Positions 8,207 through 17,963 of a DNA stretch of 24,137 nt are shown here, piece after piece. A program made the translations under genes and the position numbers. Under the pieces are notes generated by a model. It saw only the letters and a program-made list of their open reading frames with translations. It was not told the origin of the DNA and did no database searches. Within the stretch, counting starts at the first letter, position 1; each line of letters opens with the position of its first letter. Origin of the DNA: Hydnum rufescens UP504 (lineage: Eukaryota > Basidiomycota > Agaricomycetes > Cantharellales > Hydnaceae); NCBI GenBank assembly GCA_014904985.1, contig MU129002.1, positions 186,706 to 210,842 of the forward strand, written 5' to 3'.

Positions 8207-8601
8207 TGTTATGAGTCATACTTGTAACCTCATACATAAGCACATCATGTGACCTCATAGCCTTGCTACATAAGTGCCACACATCCACCTCCACCATCCT
8301 TAATAATCCCCTTACCAATCCTCCCTTGATCTTAGTATATAAGTAGCTACTGCTCATACTCTAGCTCCTTAGAAGGTCAAGAATATATGTATCTGTGATT
8401 GTCTCTTCTCACCAATCCTCCTTTCATCTCAAGTCTCCCTGAGAATTCAGTTCTGCCACTTCATTCCTCTGTGTTCTCATCTTCCATGACATTACATAAT
8501 CCTTGCTTCATGGGCCTCCTCATCAATCATATTAAGGGACTCCTGTTCATCCTTGGCCTGATTACATAATCACTTCCCCAAGCCATGAACAACCCTTAAC
8601 A
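8207..8601 (+). mobile_element. Solo LTR, family F, copy 2 (TSD CTATG)
   Basis: 395 bp, TGTTATGAG...CCCTTAACA, flanked by CTATG at 8202-8206 and 8602-8606. TATAAGTAG is at 8338-8346. It has the same length as copy 1 and the opposite orientation, and the separate duplication shows independent insertion. It entered at or beside the 3' splice site of a hAT2 intron (acceptor CATAG). Confidence 0.95.
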
Positions 8602-8956
8602 CTATGCAAATATGTGTCATTCCATGTGAATGGTCACAAGAATAAAATTACTCACAGGTCATGCTAGGATTGCTCTATTTAGCATCCCATAGACAGAATC
8701 CCACCTCATATCAACATCCTGAAGAAGTTCCAACTCATTAATAGGTGGATCAAACTCATTTTTCTCATTACCATCTTGTATCGTATCCAAAAAGGCTTCT
8801 TGGTGTTCCCCAGAAGATCAAACAGTGTGTACCAAAGTGTGGACATGGCTAACTGGATCCCCAGTTGGTGCCTTTTTCAGAGCCACAAGTAAATGCTGCA
8901 CTGCAACATTGATTACATGAGCAAAGCACCTGGATTGTAGACAGTGAGGTTATGGT
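8602..8956 (-). pseudogene. hAT2 middle exon (8656-8929) and flanking introns
   Basis: Minus-strand exon 8929 to 8656: CFAHVINVAVQHLLVALKKA, then ELLQDVDMRWDSVYGMLNRA, the conserved RCF.H..N and DV..RWDS blocks of hAT transposases. Acceptor CAATCCAG is at 8930 and donor GTGAGT at 8655. An in-frame TGA lies at 8659-8661, just before the donor, where a Trp is typical. Another stop interrupts the middle (after HTV). The upstream intron continues to 8956, where LTR-B is inserted, and resumes at 23017. Confidence 0.88.
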
Positions 8957-9235
8957 TGTAACGAAGTGCCTCCCGGATTCAGGAGGGCACTCGTTGTTGT
9001 ACTTGGACAAAGCAGAGTTGACAGAGTGGGAGCAGGAATGAGGGGAAGGTGAGAAGAGGTAATCACACTGCCCTCAGCACTAGCTTTGGGCAGAGGAGCT
9101 GGACACAGAGCTAAGCACTGGCTTTGCTCTGAGTCCAGGGGAAAAGAGTGCAAGGGAGTGGGGGTCATGGTGAAAGACATAAAGTAGTGGCTGGCCAAGT
9201 GGCACAGTCACTACCTAAGGAGAGGATGGGGGATC
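8957..9235 (-). mobile_element. Solo LTR, family B, first piece (TSD ATGGT)
   Basis: Starts TGTAACGAAG and is flanked by ATGGT (8952-8956). The other end, CTATATTACA, is at 23016 and followed by ATGGT (23017-23021). With the nested material removed the LTR is about 540 bp. It is a distant relative of the gypsy LTRs below: same ends (TGTAA...TATTACA), shared CTAAGCACTGGCTT, and GGCTGGCCAA followed by CA and CTAC. The orientation is inferred from this similarity. The minus strand has an 82-codon open frame (8950-9198) similar in place and start (ASHY versus ASYY) to the frame in the gypsy LTR. Confidence 0.9.
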
Positions 9236-9430
9236 TGTCAGAGTTTGTCCATTTCCTGGTTAATTCCAGTTTTGGTTCTGGTTTGGTCCAGTTTGTTTCT
9301 GGTTTTGGTTCTGGCCTGTTTCTGATTTGTCCCTGCCTCCATTTCATTTCCCCTTCATTTCCTCATTTCCTTTACTTCCGGTTCCCACACACTTACCCCT
9401 GTCCCTGTTCCCTCCACTTTCCTGTCCCCT
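9236..9430 (+). mobile_element. Solo LTR, family C, copy 2, first piece (TSD GGATC)
   Basis: Begins TGTCAGAG after GGATC (9231-9235). It resumes at 22379 after the gypsy element and ends CCCTGACA at 22750 before GGATC (22751-22755). The total is about 567 bp, homologous to 2380-2978 in reverse. TTCATTTCC and TTCCGGTTC units match copy 1. It is inserted in LTR-B. Confidence 0.93.
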
Positions 9431-10006
9431 TGTAATAACGTGGTCCTCAACTTTGAGGGACTGCGGTATTTGTCGTTGTTAGACAAGGTGGATTTGATGG
9501 ACCTGTGAACAGAAGGGGAAAAGTAGTCCAACCGCTCTAAGCACTGGCTTCGAGTGGGAGGGCCGCGAACGAAGCTAAGCACTGGCTTCGCTTCGGATGG
9601 GGGAGAAGCGAGAGGAGAGGAGGGAATGGGAGTGGGGAGATGGTAGTAGCTGGCCAAAGGGCTCAGCTACTATCTATGGGAGAGGGGTAGTTAGCAAGTA
9701 CACTAGAGTAGCATACTTACCTAACTGAGTTGCGCTCGTACGCGACTCCCTTATCCGTCTCTGCCCCGTGCTCTGTGGTGACGGATTGTGGGTCTTGATG
9801 TGGTTGCTTTGTTGCGCGACTAGGTTGCATAGTTGTTGCGTGGCTATGTTAGTTTCACGGTTCAAGCGGAGGCTACGAAGTCTGGGCAAAAGAGTGATTT
9901 GATTCCGGCGCGACCGGGACTTAGAATCCTCGTGGCCGCGCTATTACATAAGGTACTAGAGGGGACAGGACTTGTACATACTCTATGTAGAATGGCCTAT
10001 ATTACA
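9431..10006 (-). repeat. 3' LTR of the gypsy element (576 bp)
   Basis: TGTAATAACG...CTATATTACA. Compared with the 5' LTR, nearly all differences are C/T or G/A at CpG positions. It carries two CTAAGCACTGGCTTCG units, one inside a hairpin CGAAGC...GCTTCG (9570-9590). On the minus strand it has a canonical intron (9674-9720) and an open frame starting near 9657. Confidence 0.95.
9674..9720 (-). other. Predicted intron in LTR (3' copy)
   Basis: Minus strand: donor GTAAGT at 9720, branch-site-like TTGCTAAC at 9690-9697, acceptor CCCATAG at 9674, 47 nt. All three signals match fungal introns and are identical in the 5' LTR (20653-20699). Confidence 0.6.
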
Positions 10007-10027
10007 GTGCCCCCCAGCATGGCGTCA
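10007..10027 (-). promoter_or_regulatory. Polypurine tract next to 3' LTR
   Basis: On the minus strand CTGGGGGGCAC lies directly before the TGTAATA of the 3' LTR, the expected place for plus-strand priming. Confidence 0.65.
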
Positions 10028-12629
10028 GGATTCTATTGGGAGGACGCCCATGTCCTTGAGATCTAGATCCTCCAGCATGATCTCGTAACGCTCAAACCAT
10101 CCATTCCACCGGAATTGCTCACCCGCATAAGTGCCGCGAGCGGTAAGGGAAGTGGGATTGACTTCAGGGGTAGCTCGGGTGAGCCATTCGAGCGTGGTCC
10201 GGTGGTGGCCCCCGAAAGGTATCTGGACATTGAACTTAATGGGGTCCTGGTAGGATAGGTGCCTCCTGAGTAGCGAATCCAATTTTTGTGTGGCCTCGAG
10301 TATTTCCTTGGTGTTGAAAGCCGTGAGTAGGCATAGATACTCGATTCATCTGGTGAAGAGCGTCAGGATCTCCTTCGGGGTGAGAAGGTACCTGGACATT
10401 AAACTCTGAGATAGCCCTTGAACCTGTGGGGGCCATTGGGGTGGAAAAGCTTAAGTAGATCGGCAGATTTGAAGTTCATGCCCGGGGGTCGTGAAGGGCT
10501 GCCTTTTACCAGGATAGGTTGAGGGGGTGGGCAGAGCTCCAGTCTCTTGTGGATCCTTGCAGATAGTACCTTGAGTACTCATTCCGAGACTTCAGGGCTC
10601 CAGGGGCAGTAGAGGCTTTCATCGTATCACTGCATTTGCGCTGAGGGCTCGGAGGGATAGAACTTGGCAGCTAATTTTTGACTTTCCAATGCTCTACACA
10701 TGCAATCTCTTTCCGTGAAGACAAGAGTGAGACAGGGCTCCTTGTAGAGCCATTGCTTAACCCCTGAGCCATATCATTCAAGTAGTTCCTCCTCTAAGTG
10801 TCCTTTGGACTTCAGGTACACAAATGGGTAGAATTCCACTGGGAATTGGTCCGTTCGCATATCCAGTGGTCCCAGACGTCATCTGGGTCCTCTTCTTTGG
10901 CAGGTTTGGTCGCCGTCCCTGAAGAGTCCCATGTTGGGGGATTGGCATCCTCAGGCAAGGTGAAGTTGGGGGCGGAGGACTGTTCGTTGTCCTCATAGGG
11001 CACCAGTTCCTCTTCTAGATAGGCGACAACGTTCACATGGGGCCTAATGTGTCGCTCTGGTGGTGATTCGGGGCATGGTTGTCATAGGGACCCTGTGGCT
11101 GCTGCGACGTACAGATCGTAGTCTTCGATGCGAGGGAGTAGTGTGGGGGGGGTGCCATAGGACCGTAGGGCCGGATTGATTAACCATGCCGCTAGCTTGT
11201 ATTGCAGCTGCAGTTTGGGGAGCAATTCAGGCTGGTGCCATTCAAATCCTCTATGTTCCGCCCATTCCTGACATATCGGGTAGTTTTGGGATAGCAGTGA
11301 AGGGGGAGGGATAGCGTCTTCATGTTCGGCCCATTTGGTCAGCAACAATGTCTCCGGGCCCAGACATTCTTGCAGCTTGTTCAGAATGGGCAAGTAGCCT
11401 CCTTCGTGGGCATGCGATAGCCAGCGCACAAGGCCCTCCAGATAGTTCTCCTTGGGGGGACCTTGAGGCACACGGAAATAGGAAGGATTATGACGGTAGT
11501 AAGGGCTGGTCATCTTCGTGTCCCGCGGGTGCCCTTCTCCATCACCCATATTTCCTCCGGCAGATTCATGAGTTGTTGGCATCCCAAGTCCGTCAGATGT
11601 TTCTCAAAGGACTCATGGATCAATTTTGCATGTAGGCATCCTGTAAGTCCCAATGGGGGTGCCTGGCCTTGATTTCCTTCTCTGCGTCAGTCCATAGGGG
11701 CGAGTACTGCATAGTGCCGTGGGGGTAAAGTTTGAGGTTAGGGGTTTCATTTCTATAGCCATTGACCACATGGGGGCCCCTAATTCTGCGAGTCCCCTTC
11801 TGATGAGGATGGAACGATGGTTGTGGGTGGAGACGATCAGGCCTGTAAGGCGCGTTGTAGTCCTGAAGCACAGGGGTCAGAATCATTCCCTGAAGCAGAG
11901 TAGGTAGAGAATGACCCGGAAGGCAAGAGTCACAAATCCGGTAGCGTCAAGTACGCGCCTCCTGAGCTCCTGTGCAACATGGGCTGCTTTCCACATGGGG
12001 GCTGGGGTCGTTCCTTGCTGGAGGAGGTACTGCCAGGATGGCCCAAAGTGCCAGTCCTGGTTGTAGCTGGATGGCAGGATGATGTGGAAGCGGGCCGTCA
12101 CTTGGTCTATCCGTCTTATGCACCGCAGCATCATCTCTCCGGCCGCCTGAACCTCTTTGAGGAATTTTAGTGAGAGGGAACGCAGGTTGGGGTTTGGTCC
12201 TTGTGACTGTAGGAGATGGATACGTGGATCGAAGTTGAACTGTGGGACGTTGAGGGGGATAAAGGCCCGATGCAGGGGGAAGGCATAGACTTTAGGAAGT
12301 AGCTGAGTTCGGTATGTCCATTCAAACTTCCCTAGCCATCCCCACTCATCTAGATGCTCCCATTGGTAGCCATAAGGGTCACTCGTGAATGGGGGCAATC
12401 CCTGAACGCGAGGGTAGGGCCCAGCGAGGTTCAAGGCAGTGAGATGGTATACAAAGAAGTGGGCACACTGTTGGGTCGAGAGATATTCGGCAGGACGATG
12501 TTCGGGGTTGTCCTCCTCATCCCCGTACTGGGCATAGTGGAGGTCCATAGGATCCGTATTATCTCCAGGCATCACATAGCGGCACCCATGTCTGATACCC
12601 CTATGTCTGCGAGCTCCCAGTTGCTGCAT
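10028..12629 (-). pseudogene. ORF3 of the gypsy element, unknown function (broken)
   Basis: A long sense-strand coding region between the chromodomain and the 3' LTR, where gypsy elements normally end. It starts ATGCAGCAACTGGG at 12629 and runs 248 codons open to about 11883. It continues after a stop or frame change at 11886-11620 (88 codons), 11582-11082 (166 codons, with YLEGLVRWLSHAHEGGYLP), 11036-10812, then about 10440-10028 (YQDPIKFNVQIPFGGHHRTT), ending just before the polypurine tract. If continuous it would be roughly 860 residues. It is rich in Trp, Tyr, Pro and His with short hydrophobic stretches. There is no clear signal peptide or transmembrane anchor, so an envelope protein is not supported. 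I do not recognise the family. Possible readings are a captured host gene or a lineage-specific third gene. Confidence 0.7.
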
Positions 12630-12639
12630 CAGGGTTGAG

Positions 12640-12757
12640 ATCGAAGTGGAGGTTGAGACTGAGGTTGAGGAGAGAAGAAGGGGAAGAGAGAGAGAGAGAA
12701 AAGAGGGAAAAGAGGGAATCTACAAGTGCTGGGAGGAATGTATAAGTGGGGACTCTA
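12640..12757 (-). promoter_or_regulatory. Putative promoter of ORF3: TATA-like word and CT-tract
   Basis: On the minus strand CCACTTATACATTCC is followed by an uninterrupted pyrimidine stretch (CTCTTTTCCC and (CT)n) ending about 30 bp before the ORF3 ATG. TATA plus CT-rich leader is a common fungal core promoter layout, so ORF3 may have its own transcript. Confidence 0.4.
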
Positions 12758-13737
12758 CTATGGCCTCGTGGAGTCCTCATTTTTGCTGCCACGTTCTTCC
12801 AGGGTCCTGTGGTACTCCCTGAGGTGAGAAAAGGCATTCCGTAGCCCCGGCTCAGGCTTGAGCGTGTTGTGCTCAGGCCCGTACCCTTTCCACCTCACTA
12901 GGTACTCCCTCCTTCTCCTCGACCAATTGTAGCGGTGTCCTACGATTTTCTCTACTTCATATTCTTCTTCCTTTGCCAGTTCCCTTAGCTTGGGGAGCCT
13001 GGCTTGTCCATCATCTTGCTTGTCGCAGTGGTATTTTACCAGATGCTGTATATTTATGATCGGGTGCATCTTATATTCAGGGGTATATTCACACAGTAGA
13101 CTACAGGATTTATCTTTTCTGAGATCTGAAATGGCCCAATGCATCGTTGGACTAGCTTCCTCCCCATGCCTTGCATGTTGACCAGCTCGAGGGAGTGGGG
13201 GTTCACTAGAACCTCATCCCCTTCCTCAAATTCTTCATCGTGCCTTTGCAAATTATAGGCTTTCACTTGCCTGGCTTGGGCTCTTGCTAGGGCATCCCAG
13301 GCTAGTGAGCAATGGGCTTCCATCTCACCTACGAATGAAGAGGCGGCTGCGTTGTCCAGCTCCGTCCATTCAATGCCCTTCCTATTGGGTCCATAGCAGT
13401 CGCCTTAGTCTTGGGGGAGTACCTGTGTAAAAGGAAGAAGGGTGAATAACCGGTGGAGGAATGAGGCATTGAGTTGTGGGGCATCGTGAGTGTTCCTAGC
13501 CACTGGGCCCAGGAACTGTGATTCCCAGCCATGTAAGCCACTTCAAGCATGTCGTTGGCCTTTTCCGTTTGTCCATCCGTCTGTGGGTGATGGGATGTTG
13601 AGAGGAGTAGATCCAGCTCGAGGTGTTTGGCAACTGATGCCCAAAAGGATTGGGACCACCTGGTGTCCCGGTCCGTGATCATCTGCCTTGGGAGACTGTA
13701 TTTCAGGATGACATGCTGGATGAACATCCTGCACCTG
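12758..13737 (-). pseudogene. Integrase C-terminal half with chromodomain (gypsy pol end)
   Basis: First frame 13737-13329: integrase core with MITDRDTRWSQSFW and HHPQTDGQTEKAN, giving the D and E of the catalytic triad spaced by exactly 35 residues. The N-terminal zinc finger and first Asp are missing, cut at the foldback junction. Second frame 13323-13054: the post-core domain (GDEVLVNPHSLELV, RCIGPFQISEKI). Third frame about 13080-12758: YKMHPIINIQHLVKYH, then a chromodomain (YEVEKIVGHRYNWSRRRREY, LVRWKGYG). Chromodomains direct integration to heterochromatin. Two frameshifts (about 13326 and 13085) separate the frames. The usual Thr-Trp-Glu-Pro of chromodomains reads Thr-Leu-Lys-Pro here. 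The protein ends NEDSTRP. Confidence 0.93.
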
Positions 13738-14324
13738 ATGCTATTGCATCAGATATGGTAACTTACCACAAGTTTTTTGCGGTAAGTTACCATTACCGCG
13801 TTTTTGATGCATCAGGTTAGCTGTTGCATCAGCTGGGGTAACCCCTGGGCATTTTAATATCAGCCAATGGCTCAGTTGGGTTCTTAATGGATTTGCATCC
13901 AATCATTTCCTATTTAGGATAATATCCATACTGGGGTTGGGGGGGCTAAAAATATTATATAATGATTCCTAAATGGTATCCAGTTACATAATACACTGAT
14001 TCCTATTGAAAAAACAGCCTAAATGCGGAAATTAAATGAACTACATCCAAGAAAATTTTCCCCATCCAGCCCAATGGGGGCCCAGGACCAGGGGGTGGTG
14101 CCTGGGATGGATGGATGGACCCCTAGGGACCCTGATACAGTGAAAAAACCAGGCCCAGGGCACTGGTTAGTGCCTGAAACAATGAGAACAGTAAAAACAG
14201 CACCGGAACACCGAAATTGCCGGAAAATAACTGCTTGGGTGGACGAGTCTTGAAATTTGGGCACATGATTAGAGACTGTTAGGATGCAAATCATATCAAA
14301 TTTCAGCCAAATCCAGCATACTTA

Positions 14325-15310
14325 TGGAGATATTGGGTTTAAGAAAACATAGTTTGGAACATTAGAATGAATTTTTTCTCCCCCTAATAAATAAGCTGGC
14401 TTGAAAAATCAAGCAGAAGCATGAGGTGTTTTATTTAATGAACAAACTATGTCCAATCAGCATCCATGCATTAAAGAGGGGGAACTGGGCGGAAGGACCG
14501 AACCACGGGTTGCGGAAAAATAAGCGTGGGCAGGACGTTGTTAATGAATTTTTGGCACTGTTTTAGGGGGCTTGGTTACGCCAATCATAATTCAAATTCA
14601 CAATCTTGCCATTACTTATGGGAATATGGACCAACGGTCAGTAAACATTAAAAATTTGATTTTTCCTCCCCCTAAGTGATTAGATTTTAGGGACATTGAA
14701 AAATTTACACAGAAAGTAGGAAAAAAATGTTCATTATGAAAAAAGTAAACCATGTGGCGCAAGAAATAGGGCCCCAAATTTCATGACATAAAGAGGGAGA
14801 ATGGCGCAGGGGGGACGGAAAACCACGGAAAGTTGCGGAAAAATAACGCTGGGCGGAACATTTTGAATTGGCGCAAATGAATGTAGGACTATTTAAGCGC
14901 ACGCCAAATTCTATATCAAAAATTTTTCGCCAATCCTGCAGTACTTATGGAAAATATGGGGGCGCAATGTTGGCATTAAAAAATTGATTCCTCCCGCCTA
15001 TAAATAAGCGCTGGGGACTTGAAATTAACAGAGTTTGAAAGTACTCTAGAAAGTAATTTTTTGGCCAAAAACGCCGATCAAATGCATTTAAAAGAGGGGA
15101 CGCAGGGGAGGAAGCGGAAACAACGAAGTTGCGGAAATAGGCTGGCGACGGGTCTAAGTTTGGCAAGCTGTAGGAGGCTTAGACGAATCAAGATAAATTC
15201 CGCAATCCATGCAGTCTTATGGGATATGGCAAAAATGTTTGTGGACATTGAAAAAAAATTGATTTTTACTCCTCAGTTTCAGATGAACTTGAAATTTTTC
15301 ACAGAGTATA
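14325..15310. repeat. Tandem modules in left arm of the foldback (four copies)
   Basis: Module starts near 14325, 14612, 14938 and 15208 (spacing about 270-330 bp). Each has CTTATGG(A)GATAT, a TTGG...CATTA segment and a T-rich block with CTCCCCC or CTCCCGCC, then often TAAATAAGC and a GTTGCGG(A)AAA(A)TA segment. Confidence 0.75.
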
Positions 15311-17051
15311 GTTCATATATATGGACTTATTTTATGCCCAAAAATCAGCCAGATCAGTTTGAAGTTTTTGAGAACATTCAACCTTTTGGGAGGCAGAAAG
15401 AGGAACACCCATAAATGTGAATCAACCCACACTAGGGCCAAATAGGTTGTTTCTTGACCCTGTACTAGAATCACAGACTATTATCCAAAATGAAATGAAT
15501 TTGGATGTGGTTTGGAGTGGGCTGAAATTAGGGGAGGGAAGGATAACGAAGTGAATTAACAAACAAGAAATGTTAGCAGAGGCAATGTATCGTGAATCGG
15601 CCGACAGTGTAATATGTAATAATGGGAGGCTTCATAATTACAAATTAATCAGCTAACAACTCTTTAGGCATTGGCGTCACATCATCCCCGCTAACTTCAC
15701 ATTTTTCCTCCCAGGGCCTCCCATCCTACATTACCTCGAAGAATCACAGTGTGGCTCATCGCATAAACATTTCATAAACCCTCAAAATTTTCAGATTCTT
15801 ACTGCAATGTTGAGACTTGCAAATTATTGTCAAAGTTTCAGTATAACCTCCAGTGCCTTCAGAGCTTTCAAATGACTTCGATTTTTTAGGCCACACTGGT
15901 CACATTTGTAGGCTCAGTGCAAAAATTCAAGGCATTCTAAGCACTTTTCTGCATGGTCACATGACCCGATTTTCCGCGCTCCCCCTGCTTTACATCAGTA
16001 TACATTTTCATGGACTTTTTGTGGCCATTCTTTGTAATAGTAGTGGTTGACACCAGATTCCAATTTTGAGGACATTCCATGGAATATTCATGAGTTTAAT
16101 TTCAAAGAAAAATTCCGATCAAAATTCAATTTGGGAGGCAGACTAGGTATTGTGGAAAGACTTGTGGTTCTGAACCTCAAATTTGAATGAGCTTGAGTTT
16201 TGAATAACTCAATGATGTCCTGGAATGTTCTTCAAAATTTGGAAGAAGGGGTGCCCACTACCAAGAAATTTGGCCACAAAGTCGCATGGCAAATGGATCA
16301 CTGAAGTGAAGGCGGGGGGGGAAAAGATCGTGGTTCTGTGGACCAGTGCCAGAAGTTTTGCTTAGAATGGCCGAAATTGGCACCTTGAGGCCTCAATGGG
16401 TGACCAAGGTTGTTGGCTTACAAAAATCAGAGTTTGGAAGCTCGAGTGCCCCCACTGAGGGTGGTATTTAGCAAGTAAAACCTTGAAATATTTCTGCAGG
16501 GTCCTCACATGAAAGTAGAAATTCTTGATTTTAAGGGAATGTTATGAATGTGTTGGATGACCAAACTGTGGATCTTCAGGTAATGGTAGTGGATTGGAAA
16601 GGCCCTGGGGAGGAAATTGGTTGAGTAGGGGGGATGATGTGGAGCAATGCTTCAATGGAGGTCTGGTTTAGGCTGATATTTTGGTATATGAGCTCCCATA
16701 TACATATTACACTAGTGGCCTGATATCAGATCCATGCCTGCTCTACATCTTGTGTAATTCACTTTTGATTATCCTTCCCCTCCCCCTCAATTTCAGCCAC
16801 TTCCACACATCCAATTCATTCCATTTTTGGATATAGTCTGTATAATAATATTACAGGTCAATTACACCTATTTTGGCCCAGTGTGGGGTGATTCACATTT
16901 ATGGTGGGGTTGTTCCTCTTTTCTGCCTGCCAAGGGAGTTGAATGTCTCAAACTCAACTGATTGGGCTGATTCTTGGCATAAATTTAGTCCATTATATGA
17001 CTATACTCTGTGTAAAATTTCAAGTTCATATCTTGACTGTAGGGGAATAAA

Positions 17052-17470
17052 TCAACTTTCAATATCCAAACTTGTTTGGCTCATATCTCCATATGTAATG
17101 CATGTATTGGGCTGAAATTTTGATATGATTTGCGTACCAATGGTCTCCTAACATGTGCTAAATTTCAGACACGTCCACCCAGCGCTTATCTTCCAGCATT
17201 TTCTGGTGGTTCCAGTCCCCCCTGACCAGTTCCCCTTCTTTAAGTGCATGGATTGGGCTGATTTTTGGCACATAATTACTTTATAATGATGTCATACTCT
17301 GTGTAAATTTTCAAGTCCCCAGCTATTTTATAGGGGGAGGAAATCAATTTTTAATGTCCAAACCTGTTTGGCCCATATCTCCATAAGTAATGCATGGATT
17401 GGGCTGAAATTTTGATATGATTTGCGTCCTAATAGTCTCTAATCATGCGCCAAATTTCAGACACGTCCGC
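17052..17470. repeat. Tandem modules in right arm of the foldback (two copies)
   Basis: TTTGGCTCATATCTCCATA (about 17076) and TTTGGCCCATATCTCCATAA (about 17370) mark two modules 294 bp apart. Each is followed by GGGCTGAAATTTTGATATGA and AAATTTCAGACACGTCC. They are the inverted equivalents of the left-arm modules and better preserved. Confidence 0.8.
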
Positions 17471-17963
17471 CCAGCGGTTATTTTCCAGCAATTTCCGGTG
17501 GTTCTGGTGCTGTTTTTACTGTTCTCATTGTTTCAGGCACTAACCAGTGGCCCTGGCCTGGTTTTTTCACTGTATCAGGGTCCCTAGGGGTCCATCCATC
17601 CATCCCAGGCACCACCCCCTGGTCCTGGGCCCCCATTGGCTGGATGGGGAAAATTTTCTTGGATGTAGTTCATTTAATTTCCGCATTTAGGCTTTTTTTC
17701 AATAGGAATCAGTGTATTATGTAACTGGATATTATCCAAGGTTATTATGGGATATTATCTAATGCACCCTTCCTTATTGGGCTATCTAATTACCGCATTT
17801 AGGGATATTAATATTATAAAATATATATTATTTAACTGAATAATAATAATAGCCTGGATGCAAAAGGTTTAATGAAACGGGGTTACTGTAGCTTGTTGCA
17901 ACAAAGTTACCGGGTATTGATGCAACCACTCCAAGGTAAGTTACCGTGTTTGTTGCAAAATAT

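Larger units (their letters stand above)
13738..17963. mobile_element. 4.2 kb foldback element (giant imperfect palindrome)
   Basis: The left arm (about 13745-16130) and right arm (about 16170-17957) are inverted copies, with only some tens of bases unpaired at the centre. Strong matches: 14023-14250 with 17480-17700 (including the GGATGGATGGA / TCCATCCATCC stretch), 15400-15560 with 16770-16910, and weaker ones up to the centre. Both ends carry TTGCATCA/TTGCAACA words and GGTAACTTACC, itself nearly self-complementary. Inside each arm is a roughly 290 bp tandem module (CTTATGGAGATAT...TAAACATT...CTCCCCC), four times on the left and two on the right. It has no convincing coding sequence. It resembles the long repeat-rich inverted termini of large DNA transposons, brought together without the transposase. 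No target duplication can be read because the host sequence on both sides is deleted. Confidence 0.8.

Noticed and set aside
7711..8601. A single foldback transposon with 395 bp inverted termini
   Set aside because: Each half has its own 5 bp duplication, the outer flanks do not match each other, and the spacer is hAT2 exon.
10028..12629. ORF3 as a retroviral-type envelope gene
   Set aside because: No signal peptide, transmembrane anchor or cleavage motif is visible, and only its position suggests it.
15019..15414. 131-codon ORF in the foldback left arm
   Set aside because: It lies across the tandem modules, the inverted arm does not preserve it, and no family resemblance is seen.
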